A DNA stretch of 64,000 nucleotides from Leeuwenhoekiella aequorea (GTDB lineage Bacteria; Bacteroidota; Bacteroidia; Flavobacteriales; Flavobacteriaceae). The position numbers and the translations under genes are program-made. Positions 8,483 to 17,525 of the stretch are shown piece after piece (positions within the stretch are counted from its first letter, which is position 1; each line of letters begins with the position of its first letter). Where the stretch lies: assembly GCF_004104375.1 (NCBI RefSeq), contig NZ_QOVM01000003.1:1-64000 (forward strand), in the 5' to 3' direction. The notes under the pieces are model-generated. The model was given only the letters and a program-made list of their open reading frames with translations. It ran no database searches and had not been told where the DNA came from.

Positions 8483-10981
8483 ATGCGCTTTTTAATCGCT
8501 CTTATTTGCTGCTTAACTTGGCAGCTACAAGCTCAAAAACCTAAAAAGCCATCTTCTTCAGAAATTTACGAACAAATCAAGGGTTTAAATTTTCTAGGAT
8601 CAGCTTTATACGTTGCCGCTCATCCAGATGATGAGAATACCGCAATGATCTCTTACCTTGCAAATACCCTTCACGCACGTACTGGCTACTTAGCACTTAC
8701 CCGTGGTGATGGTGGACAAAATTTAATTGGTCCAGAAATTCGCGAACTACTCGGTGTTATACGTACGCAAGAATTACTAGCAGCTCGCCGTACAGATGGT
8801 GGCGAACAACGCTTTACACGAGCAAATGACTTCGGATACTCAAAAAATCCCGAAGAAACTTTGGAATTTTGGGAGCGCGATCAGGTTTTAAGTGATGTGG
8901 TTTGGGCTATACGTAATTTTAAACCAGATGTAGTAATTAATCGTTTTGATCATAGATCTCCAGGCACAACTCACGGTCATCATACCACATCCGCTATGCT
9001 AAGTGTTGAGGCCTTTGAGTTGGCAAATGATATTACACGTTATTCAGATCAATTAGAACTTACTGATGCCTGGCAACCAAAACGTCTGTTTTTTAATACC
9101 TCCTATTGGTTTTATGGTAGTCAAGATGCATTTAATAAAGCCGATAAAAGTAATTTGGTTAAAGTTGATGTGGGTAGTTTTTATCCTGCGTTTGGTTTAA
9201 GTAATACTGAAATATCTGCGCTAAGCCGCAGTCAGCATAAATCGCAAGGATTTGGCAATACAGGAACCCGTGGAAATCAAATAGAATATCTCGAACTCTT
9301 AAAAGGAGAATATCCTCATAACGGAAACCTCTTTGAAGGTATAGACACTTCGTGGAATCGGCTTTCTGATGGAGAAGCTGTAGGAACAATTCTAAATGCT
9401 GTAGAAAAGAATTATGATTTTAAAAATCCTGCTGCTAGTTTACCAGATTTATTGAATGCTTATCAACTAATCACCAAGCTAGAAGATAAGCACTGGAGAG
9501 AATTAAAAAGTTTGGAAATTATCGAAATCATTAAAGCATGTGCCGGACTCTATATTGAAACGGCAACTTCACAACAAACGGCAACTGCTAACCAAAAATT
9601 AGCATTACAAATAGAGGCTATTAATCGGAGTGAATATCCTATTACATTAGAATCTATTACCCTTCTACCTTCAGAAAAGACAATAGCAATTTCTCAAAAC
9701 TTAAATTTTAATACCCGTTACAGCAAAAGTGTTGAGATTATTTTAGCAGAGGCAACGCTTACCACAGCATATTGGTTAACAAAAGAAGGTACAGAGGGAA
9801 TGTATGCTGTTGCAGATCAGCAGTTAATAGGTCTCGCGGAAACACCTAAAAAAAACAAAGCAATTTTCAATTTTAGAATTGATGGTATGCTAATACCTAT
9901 TACCACAGATCTAATTTACAAATACAATGATCGTGTAAATGGTGAAGTTTATGAACCTTTTGAAATCGTACCAAAAGCTTCTGTGGAAATTAAAGAGCCT
10001 GTTGTGATATTTCCTACTACAGAATCTAAAGTAATAACTACCAATATTACCGCGTATACTTCAAATATTAATGGTATCGTCTCGCTACAAGTTCCAGAAA
10101 ACTGGAAAGTTTCTGAACCTCAAAAAATAAGTATATCAAATAAAGGGGAAACAAAGAGTCTAAAATTCACTATTACCCCTCCAAAAAATGCTAGTGAGGG
10201 CATTTTACAACCGATTATTAAAATCGATGGGACTGATATATCTACTAAAGTAGTTACAATAGATTATGATCACATTCCCTTGCAAACACTTGTACTCCCT
10301 TCTAAAAATAAACTAGTACGTCTCGATATTGCAAAAAAAGGTGATTATATAGGTTACATTGCAGGGGCTGGTGATGCAATACCTGAAAGTCTAACTGAAA
10401 TAGGTTATCAAGTTGCTCAATTGAATGTTTCAGAAATAACAAAAGAGAAGTTAATCCAATTTGATGCGGTAGTTATGGGTGTAAGAGCTTATAATATTCT
10501 GGACGAACTTAAGTACAAACAATCGCTACTACTGGATTATGTAACAAATGGAGGTACAATGATTGTACAATACAATACGTCTAGAGGTTTTGATTTTGAA
10601 AATTTAGGTCCTTATCCATTGCATCTAAGTAGTGATAGAGTTACAGACGAACGGGCAGAAATTACAATATTAGATCCCAATGCAGAGATTTTGAATTACC
10701 CGAATAAGATAACTTCAAAAGATTTTGAAGGTTGGGTTCAAGAGCGTGGCTTGTATTTTCCTAACCAGTGGGATGCAGCTTATAAGCCCATATTATCAAT
10801 GCATGATAAAGATGAGGAATCCAGTGAAGGTAGTTTACTTATAGCACAATACGGGAAAGGTCATTATATTTATACCGGACTCAGTTTTTTTAGAGAACTT
10901 CCCGCTGGTGTATCTGGAGCGTTTAGACTTTTTGCTAATATGCTTTCCGTAGGAAAAAATAATCAAGAAATTAAACCATGA
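8483..10981 (+). CDS. Secreted PIG-L family deacetylase with C-terminal GATase-like domain
   Basis: This 832-residue protein starts with a signal peptide ending near LQAQ (residue 18). A PIG-L/LmbE zinc deacetylase domain follows (about 38-300), with the metal motif AAHPDDEN (His47, Asp49, Asp50) and a His-rich segment THGHHTT. A beta-sandwich region (about 380-600) precedes a Rossmann-like domain resembling class I glutamine amidotransferase folds (about 620-820, FDAVVMGVRAY and GGTMIVQYNTSRG). PIG-L enzymes remove N-acetyl groups from sugars. It overlaps the next small gene (ATGA) and is probably co-transcribed with a symporter and an oxidoreductase, which suggests uptake and breakdown of an acetylated sugar derivative. 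Confidence 0.85.
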   Translation: MRFLIALICCLTWQLQAQKPKKPSSSEIYEQIKGLNFLGSALYVAAHPDDENTAMISYLANTLHARTGYLALTRGDGGQNLIGPEIRELLGVIRTQELLAARRTDGGEQRFTRANDFGYSKNPEETLEFWERDQVLSDVVWAIRNFKPDVVINRFDHRSPGTTHGHHTTSAMLSVEAFELANDITRYSDQLELTDAWQPKRLFFNTSYWFYGSQDAFNKADKSNLVKVDVGSFYPAFGLSNTEISALSRSQHKSQGFGNTGTRGNQIEYLELLKGEYPHNGNLFEGIDTSWNRLSDGEAVGTILNAVEKNYDFKNPAASLPDLLNAYQLITKLEDKHWRELKSLEIIEIIKACAGLYIETATSQQTATANQKLALQIEAINRSEYPITLESITLLPSEKTIAISQNLNFNTRYSKSVEIILAEATLTTAYWLTKEGTEGMYAVADQQLIGLAETPKKNKAIFNFRIDGMLIPITTDLIYKYNDRVNGEVYEPFEIVPKASVEIKEPVVIFPTTESKVITTNITAYTSNINGIVSLQVPENWKVSEPQKISISNKGETKSLKFTITPPKNASEGILQPIIKIDGTDISTKVVTIDYDHIPLQTLVLPSKNKLVRLDIAKKGDYIGYIAGAGDAIPESLTEIGYQVAQLNVSEITKEKLIQFDAVVMGVRAYNILDELKYKQSLLLDYVTNGGTMIVQYNTSRGFDFENLGPYPLHLSSDRVTDERAEITILDPNAEILNYPNKITSKDFEGWVQERGLYFPNQWDAAYKPILSMHDKDEESSEGSLLIAQYGKGHYIYTGLSFFRELPAGVSGAFRLFANMLSVGKNNQEIKP

Positions 10982-11088
10982 TAGCACCCAAAGAAAATAA
11001 ATGGTCTAAATACTATACCCTTGTTCTCGTACTGAATGCGATTTATATCATTTTGTTTTTTGTATTAATGAATTATTATACCGCTTAG
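10978..11088 (+). CDS. 36-residue single-pass membrane peptide in the symporter operon
   Basis: This short reading frame starts with ATG inside the PIG-L stop codon (ATGA overlap) and ends one nucleotide before the symporter ATG. The product has a charged N terminus (MIAPKENKWSKYYT) and one hydrophobic helix (about residues 13-34). The tight packing on both sides argues for translation. Small membrane proteins (DUF3311/YhdT-like, somewhat longer) precede sodium/solute symporters in other bacteria; whether this one is related is unknown. A role as accessory subunit of the transporter is inferred from position. Confidence 0.6.
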   Translation: MIAPKENKWSKYYTLVLVLNAIYIILFFVLMNYYTA

Positions 11089-11089
11089 A

Positions 11090-12817
11090 ATGCAAACTAT
11101 AGATTGGATAGTTCTAGTTGCTACGCTCGCTTTTATCGTGCTTTTTGGGGTTTATAAAACTCGTGGTCGTAATAATGTCCAAGATTATATACGTGGCGGA
11201 AATGAATCAAAATGGTGGACGGTAGGTTTATCTGTAATGGCCACGCAAGCTAGTGCTATTACCTTTTTATCCACACCGGGTCAGGCTTACAATGATGGAT
11301 TAGGTTTCGTTCAATTTTATTTTGGACTTCCTATTGCTATGATTGTGATTTGTATATTTTTTATTCCCATCTATTACAAACTTAATGTCTACACAGCATA
11401 TGAGTATTTAGAAAGTAGGTTTGATAAACGTACCCGTTCATTAGCGTCAGGATTGTTTTTATTATCTCGGGGTTTAGCAGCAGGTATAACCATATTTGCT
11501 CCTTCTATAATTCTCTCTGCTGTTTTAGGATGGGATCTCAACACATTGAATATAATAATAGGCTTACTAGTTGTAATCTATACAATCTCTGGTGGTACTA
11601 AAGCAGTTACTGTAACACAGAAACAGCAAATGGGGGTTATTTTCCTGGGAATGTTTGTTGCTTTTTTTCTTATAATTAGTTATTTACCACAAGATATCAG
11701 CTTCAATAATGCTTTAGAAATCGCAGGTGCTAGCGGCAAGCTTGATGTTCTCGACTTTTCATTTGATTTTGATAATAGGTATACCTTCTGGAGTGGTATT
11801 TTAGGTGGTACATTTTTAATGCTTTCGTATTTTGGTACAGATCAAAGCCAGGTTCAACGTTATTTAAGCGGAAAGTCTTTACGAGAAATGCAACTAGGTA
11901 TGATTTTCAACGGTATCTTAAAAGTACCAATGCAATTCTTTATTTTGCTGGTAGGTGTAATGGTATTTGTATTCTATCAATTTAACCCTACTCCATTAAA
12001 TTTTAATCCCGCAGCTACAAAAGCTGTACAGGGAACTCCGTTTGAAAAAGAATACAATCTACTTCAGGATGAACTAAATGAGTTACGCTCTGATAAATCA
12101 GAACTAAGCTATATGGTTTCTCAAAATCCGAATACGCCAATTATAGCTGCTAACGGATCAAACAGTACAGCCACTGAAGCATTAGCTAGTCTAAATGAAG
12201 AAGAAAAAAACATACGCGAAAAAGCCCGAATGGTCATTAATCAGGCAGATCAAAATGTTGAAGTAAATGATAAGGACTATGTTTTTATCCATTTTATTTT
12301 GAACAATCTTCCGAGAGGTTTGATAGGTCTTCTTCTGGCTGTAATATTATCTGCTGCTATGTCATCTACAGCTTCTGAACTAAATGCTCTTGCGGCAACT
12401 ACAACAGTTGATTTTTACAGGCGTAATCTTAATGAGGAAAAAGAGGAAACTCATTTTGTAGATGCTACCAAGTGGTTTACGCTAAGCTGGGGAATTTTAG
12501 CAATATTAATCGCTTGTACGGCTAACCTTTTTGACAACTTAATTCAGCTTGTAAATATTATTGGGTCGATATTCTATGGTACAATACTAGGAATCTTTAT
12601 GTCTGCCTTTTTTATAAAACGCATTCAGTCTAAGGCCGTTTTTATCGCTGCTATTATTACTCAGCTAATCGTGATCGCACTTTTCAGTTTAGATAAATTA
12701 GAGTATATAAAATTACCTTACCTATGGCTCAATTTCATAGGATGCATTCTGGTTATAATAATAGGACTGGTTTTTCAAAGTGGGTTTAAGAACACAAAAT
12801 TAGAAACACCTGAATAA
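11090..12817 (+). CDS. Sodium:solute symporter (SSS family)
   Basis: This 575-residue transporter is of the SSS/SLC5 type (LeuT fold), with about 13 hydrophobic helices. Recognisable blocks are GGNESKWWTVGLSVMATQAS (helix 2 region), TPGQAYNDGLGFVQFYFGLP, TISGGTKAVTVTQKQQ, and LSAAMSSTASELNALA near residue 420 (the conserved Na2-site helix). About 90 residues between two helices (roughly 305-395) form a hydrophilic, Glu/Lys-rich insert with coiled-coil character (LLQDELNELRSDKSEL). The substrate is not deducible; operon partners suggest a sugar or sugar acid. It overlaps the downstream oxidoreductase by 1 nt. Confidence 0.88.
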   Translation: MQTIDWIVLVATLAFIVLFGVYKTRGRNNVQDYIRGGNESKWWTVGLSVMATQASAITFLSTPGQAYNDGLGFVQFYFGLPIAMIVICIFFIPIYYKLNVYTAYEYLESRFDKRTRSLASGLFLLSRGLAAGITIFAPSIILSAVLGWDLNTLNIIIGLLVVIYTISGGTKAVTVTQKQQMGVIFLGMFVAFFLIISYLPQDISFNNALEIAGASGKLDVLDFSFDFDNRYTFWSGILGGTFLMLSYFGTDQSQVQRYLSGKSLREMQLGMIFNGILKVPMQFFILLVGVMVFVFYQFNPTPLNFNPAATKAVQGTPFEKEYNLLQDELNELRSDKSELSYMVSQNPNTPIIAANGSNSTATEALASLNEEEKNIREKARMVINQADQNVEVNDKDYVFIHFILNNLPRGLIGLLLAVILSAAMSSTASELNALAATTTVDFYRRNLNEEKEETHFVDATKWFTLSWGILAILIACTANLFDNLIQLVNIIGSIFYGTILGIFMSAFFIKRIQSKAVFIAAIITQLIVIALFSLDKLEYIKLPYLWLNFIGCILVIIIGLVFQSGFKNTKLETPE

Positions 12818-13788
12818 TGAAGATGATACGTTGGGGAATTATAGGTCTTGGTAAAATAGCAAATAGTTTTGCTACAGATATGCAGCAGGTAGATAATTCT
12901 ATAATATATGCCGTGGCTTCGAGATCGCAGGAAAAGGCAAATGACTTTGGGGCTAAATATAATGTTGCTAAATGTTACGATAGCTACGAGGAGTTAGCCC
13001 AAGATCCGCAGGTAGATGCTATCTATATCGCAACGCCACACGTGCGTCATGCTCAAGACACCTTACTCTGTTTAACACACAATAAAGCGGTTTTGTGCGA
13101 AAAACCTTTTGCTATGAATTTACAAGAAGTAGATTCTATGATCGCAAAAGCTAAAGAATATAATGTTTTATTGATGGAGGCATTGTGGACCCGATTTATG
13201 CCCCATTTTAAATTTGTAAAGGAAGAATTAGAAAGTGGTAGATATGGCAGAGTCAAATCGCTCCATGCAGATTTTTCATTTAAGGCACCCGTAAATCCTG
13301 ATGGGAGACTTTACAATAAACTTCTTGGAGGTGGATCTCTTCTTGATATAGGTATCTATCCTGTTTTTTGCGCATTAGCTCTTCTGGGAAAACCAGAATC
13401 TATTACTGCAAAAGGTAAAATAGGTAAGACACAAATTGATGAAGAAATAGAAATTACTTTTAATTACAAAACAGATACACGCGTATTTCTATCATCAAGC
13501 ATTTTAAAAAATACGCCTACTACAGCTACATTAGTTTGTGATAATGGGATAGTATTCTTACATAGCAGATTTCATCAAACCGATAAAGTCACCACACTTT
13601 TAAATGGCGTCAAGGTTGAGCATGACTTTAGTTATAATGCTAAAGGCTATACTTTCGAAATAATGCATTTTGCAGACCTCTTAAGAACTGGCAAAACTGA
13701 AAGTCCGTTAATGAGTTTTAAGTTTAGTAGGATGCTAATACAAACACTAGATGAAATTCGGGAATTAATCGGGTTGCATTACGTATAA
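12817..13788 (+). CDS. Gfo/Idh/MocA family NAD(P)-dependent oxidoreductase
   Basis: This 323-residue enzyme has an N-terminal Rossmann fold (WGIIGLGKIANSFA), the family's active-site loop with EKP (LCEKPFAMN, about residues 89-97), and a C-terminal alpha/beta domain with GGGSLLDIGIYPVF. Family members oxidise or reduce sugars, inositols and related compounds. The start overlaps the symporter stop (TAATG), so it is the last gene of the deacetylase-transporter unit, consistent with catabolism of the transported compound. It ends just before a strong terminator. Confidence 0.87.
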   Translation: MKMIRWGIIGLGKIANSFATDMQQVDNSIIYAVASRSQEKANDFGAKYNVAKCYDSYEELAQDPQVDAIYIATPHVRHAQDTLLCLTHNKAVLCEKPFAMNLQEVDSMIAKAKEYNVLLMEALWTRFMPHFKFVKEELESGRYGRVKSLHADFSFKAPVNPDGRLYNKLLGGGSLLDIGIYPVFCALALLGKPESITAKGKIGKTQIDEEIEITFNYKTDTRVFLSSSILKNTPTTATLVCDNGIVFLHSRFHQTDKVTTLLNGVKVEHDFSYNAKGYTFEIMHFADLLRTGKTESPLMSFKFSRMLIQTLDEIRELIGLHYV

Positions 13789-13826
13789 AAAAAAGCCGCA
13801 AATCTTAAGATTTGCGGCTTTTTTTT
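13787..13826. terminator. Bidirectional terminator, 20-bp perfect inverted repeat
   Basis: The arms at 13787-13806 and 13807-13826 are perfectly complementary: eight A, GCCGCAAATCTT, then the mirror ending in eight T. The palindrome separates the Gfo/Idh/MocA gene from the convergent DUF2911 gene and has A/T tracts suited to both directions. Confidence 0.9.
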
Positions 13827-13838
13827 AGTTTCAGATTA

Positions 13839-14678
13839 TTATAATGCTCCCCACTCTTTAAGAGAATCTGTATTCATTTTAATATAATCTGAATTGCCTG
13901 CTTCTTTTGCTCCAGCTAACGATTTTTTTGCTGCCTCGATAGCTGCTTTTTTATCACCTGCTTTTGCTAAAACCAAAGATTGCTGACGTAGTTCCCAGAA
14001 ACGTGGATTCTTGTTCATACTCATAGCCTTGTCCATCCACGTCTTTGCCTTATCAATATCTTTTCCGCTATTTAAATAATATACTGCGGCGTTAAAATAA
14101 TCTCCAGATGCAGGTCCTGATAAAGTTTGATCTATACTTGCCAACACCTCTTTATCGGTTAAAACATTAAATTTTATAGGAACAATAGTGTTAGCCCAGA
14201 GAATACTTAAAACCGCACTATCTGTCATAACATCATCGATCACAATTGTAAAAGTCTCCATCTCCATAGGCATATCTACGGTTTCTACCATAGTTCGAAG
14301 AGCCACTTTACTATCTTCAAATTCGGTCAATAATGGATTTGCATCATCTGTATAGAAAATTACTTCCCACATATCTTCACCTGGAATAGTATAAATACTA
14401 TAAGTTCCTTTTGCCAATTCTTTATCTGCTATTACAACCGGCTTATCTACTGTAAACTTCGTTGTGGCATTAGCTCCTGTTCTCCATATTTTTCCATAAG
14501 GGACTAAATTTCCAAATACCTCACGTCCTCGCATATTAGGTCGAGAGTAATCCACTTTAACTGTTGTAAGTCCTACAACTTGTTCCATCATTGCATGTGA
14601 ACTAGCAGACGGAGTTTGTATTTGTGCTTGAGTTGCTAAACTAAAAGCGATAAAACAGACTAGCATAATTTTTTTCAT
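13839..14678 (-). CDS. Secreted DUF2911 domain protein
   Basis: This 279-residue protein has a cleavable signal peptide (about 1-19, ending TQAQ) and a DUF2911 domain with the family hallmarks VDYSRPNMRGREVFG, WRTGANATTKF and GTYSIYTIPG. The C-terminal third is helical and TPR-like (AKTWMDKAMSMNKNPRFWEL). DUF2911 proteins are common in Bacteroidota and have no assigned reaction; a periplasmic location is predicted. It is a single gene with a 279-nt upstream region. Confidence 0.85.
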   Translation of the reverse strand: MKKIMLVCFIAFSLATQAQIQTPSASSHAMMEQVVGLTTVKVDYSRPNMRGREVFGNLVPYGKIWRTGANATTKFTVDKPVVIADKELAKGTYSIYTIPGEDMWEVIFYTDDANPLLTEFEDSKVALRTMVETVDMPMEMETFTIVIDDVMTDSAVLSILWANTIVPIKFNVLTDKEVLASIDQTLSGPASGDYFNAAVYYLNSGKDIDKAKTWMDKAMSMNKNPRFWELRQQSLVLAKAGDKKAAIEAAKKSLAGAKEAGNSDYIKMNTDSLKEWGAL

Positions 14679-14837
14679 CTTATTATAATTTTAATGTTAT
14701 CGTATTATTAATCAATACATTGCCTTTAATAAAAAACTACCACAAGATAATTTATTGACGCCTCATAAATGTTAAGAAATTACTAATTAAAGATGTAGTG
14801 TTCCAAGGAAGAAGTAGGAAAGGAATGATCCAAAATT

Positions 14838-14906
14838 AGATAGATAGGTACTCTTTAGTTTTGTTTAACTTAATTACCTTTAACTTAAACAATATACCTA
14901 CTATCT
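14838..14906. promoter_or_regulatory. Repeat-containing region upstream of the SRPBCC-SDR-photolyase operon
   Basis: The decamer TTTAACTTAA occurs twice in direct orientation at 14864-14873 and 14879-14888, a 15-bp period. AGATAGATAGGTA (14838-14850) and TACCTACTATCT (14895-14906) form an imperfect inverted repeat around it. This looks like a possible regulator-binding region for the operon starting at 14958. It is inference from symmetry only, and low-complexity sequence could mimic it. Confidence 0.25.
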
Positions 14907-14957
14907 TTACCACTCAGCCTGTTACTAGAGGCGTCATAGACTTCTATAATTCATCTT

Positions 14958-15467
14958 ATGAAAATTTATAATCTACATAGCAAACAAAAACTCCCTATAA
15001 CTCTTGATCAAGCCTGGGATTTTTTGACAGATCCTAAAAATTTAGAAAAGCTAACTCCTTCTGGAATGAATTTTAAAGTATATTCTGGAGCAGATCGAAA
15101 AATGTATGCCGGCCAATTATTACAATATACAGTTACCCCTTTTCCGGGATTTAATACAAAGTGGGTTTCAGAAATTACAGCTGTCAAAGAAAAAGAATAT
15201 TTTATAGATGAACAGCTGTATGGTCCATATGCTTTTTGGCATCACAAACATTTTTTATCAGAGATTCCTGGAGGAGTGTTAATGGAAGATACGGTAGATT
15301 ATAAATTACCATTAGGCTTTCTAGGTAGGTTAGCTTATCCCATACTAGTAAAACCTAAATTAGATTCAATTTTTAAATATAGACAAGAACAACTTCTTAA
15401 TATGTTTGGACCATATATTGAAAGTAAAGATGATAAGGGAATAACTAAACAAGATATACTCAACTAA
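14958..15467 (+). CDS. SRPBCC (START/polyketide-cyclase-like) ligand-binding protein
   Basis: This 169-residue soluble protein has the SRPBCC helix-grip pattern: an N-terminal strand, the block PITLDQAWDFLTDPKNLEKLTP, then alternating strands (TKWVSEITAVKEKEYFIDEQ) and a long C-terminal helix (DSIFKYRQEQLLNMF). It is 3 nt upstream of the SDR gene. The set SRPBCC-SDR-photolyase recurs in flavobacteria, to my recollection, and suggests a light- or stress-linked role, but ligand and activity are unknown. Confidence 0.8.
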   Translation: MKIYNLHSKQKLPITLDQAWDFLTDPKNLEKLTPSGMNFKVYSGADRKMYAGQLLQYTVTPFPGFNTKWVSEITAVKEKEYFIDEQLYGPYAFWHHKHFLSEIPGGVLMEDTVDYKLPLGFLGRLAYPILVKPKLDSIFKYRQEQLLNMFGPYIESKDDKGITKQDILN

Positions 15468-15470
15468 ACT

Positions 15471-16169
15471 ATGAAAAAGAATGTATTACTTATAGGAGGT
15501 TCTCACGGTATTGGCAAAGCACTAATAGATTTAGTACACGATGAATATAATATTTATGTTGCTTCAAGATCTGGCGAAGATTTAAATACTGCTGAAATAA
15601 CCCATATTCAATATGATGTACTTGATGGTGATTTAGATACTACTAATCTTCCTGATCAGTTAGATGGTTTTATCTACTGTCCTGGCAATATTAATTTGAA
15701 ACCATTTAAAATGCTATCTGCAGATACCTATGAAGATGACATGAATCTCAACTTCTTCGGATTAGTAAAGTCATTGAAAGCGGTTACAGACCGATTAAAA
15801 AAATCAGAACAAGCAAGTCTTATTTTTTTCAGCACAGTGGCGGTTAAAGTGGGTATGCCATTTCATACTAGTGTTGCTGCATCCAAAGGTGCTATAGAAG
15901 GTTTTGCAAAAGCATTAGCTGCTGAGTATGCCCCATCTTTTAGAGTTAATGTTATTGCTCCGTCACTTACAGACACCCCTCTGGCAGAAAAACTCTTGGC
16001 AAATGATAAAAAACGTGAAATGATGGATGCCCGTCATCCTTTAAAACGTGTAGGCCAGCCGAACGACATTGCTAAAGTAGCAGTATTTTTACTTAGCGAC
16101 GATAGCAGTTGGGTTACCGGTCAGGTATTAGGAATTGATGGCGGAATGTCTACCTTAAATGTGAATTAA
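15471..16169 (+). CDS. SDR-family oxidoreductase lacking the catalytic Tyr
   Basis: This 232-residue protein has a Rossmann fold with the SDR cofactor motif GGSHGIG (9-15), a CPGNI block (about 70-74) in place of NNAG, and a C-terminal VTGQVLGIDGG motif. In the active-site segment FHTSVAASKGAIEG, Lys139 is kept, but the position four residues before it, normally Tyr, is Val135 (codon GTT at 15873). Classical dehydrogenase chemistry is therefore doubtful. It sits between the SRPBCC gene (3-nt gap) and the photolyase (29-nt gap) on one probable transcript. Confidence 0.8.
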   Translation: MKKNVLLIGGSHGIGKALIDLVHDEYNIYVASRSGEDLNTAEITHIQYDVLDGDLDTTNLPDQLDGFIYCPGNINLKPFKMLSADTYEDDMNLNFFGLVKSLKAVTDRLKKSEQASLIFFSTVAVKVGMPFHTSVAASKGAIEGFAKALAAEYAPSFRVNVIAPSLTDTPLAEKLLANDKKREMMDARHPLKRVGQPNDIAKVAVFLLSDDSSWVTGQVLGIDGGMSTLNVN

Positions 16170-16198
16170 AATTTATCTATAAAAAATAACCAATTACT

Positions 16199-17503
16199 AT
16201 GAATTCTGTTTCCATTTTTTGGTTCCGAAGAGACCTAAGACTTGATGACAATGTGGGTTTCCTCGAAGCTTTAAAATCAGATTATCCAGTACTTCCTATT
16301 TTCATATTTGATAAAGAAATTCTGGAGAAACTTCCTAAAAATGATGCGCGTGTAACTTTTATATATGAAACTTTGCAGAAAATGCGTGATCGTTTGCAAA
16401 ATGATCATACTAGTTCTTTAGCGTTATTTTACGGAAAACCCATAGATATATGGAAACAAATTTTAATAGACTATGAGGTTAAAGAAGTATATACAAATAG
16501 AGATTATGAACCCTATGCAAAAAAAAGGGATGAAGAAATAAGTTCTTTGTTTGAAGAAAAAGATATCGACTTCAAGACCTTTAAAGATCAGGTGATATTT
16601 GAAAAAGATGACGTGGTAAAAGGAGATGGAGAACCCTATATCGTATATACACCTTATAAAAATAAATGGCTGGAAACTTTTAATAAAGACAACGATTTAA
16701 AAATTCATTATACCAGTCAACATCTCAACAATCTTGTTGAAAATAGTAGATTACCAAATTTGACTTTGAGTGACATGGGGTTTGAAACGGCCTCTCTAAA
16801 AGTTCCAGATTATGATGTTACCCCTACTCTAATTGATAATTATGAAGATACACGCAATTTTCCTGGGCAAGATGGGACTTCAAGATTAGGGCCTCATTTA
16901 CGTTTTGGTACCGTAAGCGTTCGGAAAATGATTAAAAAGGCGCTTGCTGAAAATAATCAGGTATTTTGGAGTGAATTGGTTTGGCGTGAATTTTTTATGC
17001 AGATTCTCTACCATTATCCTGAAACGGTGAATAATGCTTTCAGAAAAAAATACGATCGTATAGACTGGCGTAATAATGAGGAGGAATTTGAAAAATGGAA
17101 AACCGGTACTACGGGATTTCTTTTAGTAGATGCCGGGATGCGCGAACTCAATACTACCGGTTACATGCATAATCGTGTGCGTATGTTAACAGCGAGCTTT
17201 TTATGTAAACACTTATTAATAGATTGGCGCTGGGGAGAGACTTATTTTGCTGAAAAGCTATTAGACTACGAGCAAGCAAGCAATGTAGGAAATTGGCAAT
17301 GGGCAGCAGGAAGTGGCGTGGATGCAGCTCCTTACTTTCGCATTTTCAATCCGATGACTCAAGTGGATAAATTTGACAAAGAAAGAAAATATATTCAAAA
17401 ATTTATTCCTGAATACGATAATTCAGAATACCCTGAGAAAATGGTAGATCATAAAGAGGCTCGTGAGCGTTGCTTAAAAATATACAAACAAGCACTTTCC
17501 TAA
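16199..17503 (+). CDS. phrB: Deoxyribodipyrimidine photolyase (class I cryptochrome/photolyase family)
   Basis: This 434-residue enzyme would use FAD and blue light to split UV-induced pyrimidine dimers. The N-terminal Rossmann antenna domain starts with SIFWFRRDLRLDDNVGF. The FAD-binding helical domain shows TSRLGPHLRFGT, WRE-FFMQIL, TTGYMHNRVRM, LIDWRWGE and NVGNWQWAAGSGVDAAPYF. The Asn of the ASN-VGNW segment aligns with E. coli Asn378, and the following Trp with Trp382 of the electron-transfer chain. These residues favour a CPD photolyase over a cryptochrome, though this was not tested by phylogeny. It is the last gene of the SRPBCC-SDR unit. Confidence 0.85.
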   Translation: MNSVSIFWFRRDLRLDDNVGFLEALKSDYPVLPIFIFDKEILEKLPKNDARVTFIYETLQKMRDRLQNDHTSSLALFYGKPIDIWKQILIDYEVKEVYTNRDYEPYAKKRDEEISSLFEEKDIDFKTFKDQVIFEKDDVVKGDGEPYIVYTPYKNKWLETFNKDNDLKIHYTSQHLNNLVENSRLPNLTLSDMGFETASLKVPDYDVTPTLIDNYEDTRNFPGQDGTSRLGPHLRFGTVSVRKMIKKALAENNQVFWSELVWREFFMQILYHYPETVNNAFRKKYDRIDWRNNEEEFEKWKTGTTGFLLVDAGMRELNTTGYMHNRVRMLTASFLCKHLLIDWRWGETYFAEKLLDYEQASNVGNWQWAAGSGVDAAPYFRIFNPMTQVDKFDKERKYIQKFIPEYDNSEYPEKMVDHKEARERCLKIYKQALS

Positions 17504-17525
17504 TTTTATTTTAGCAGAACAACTA

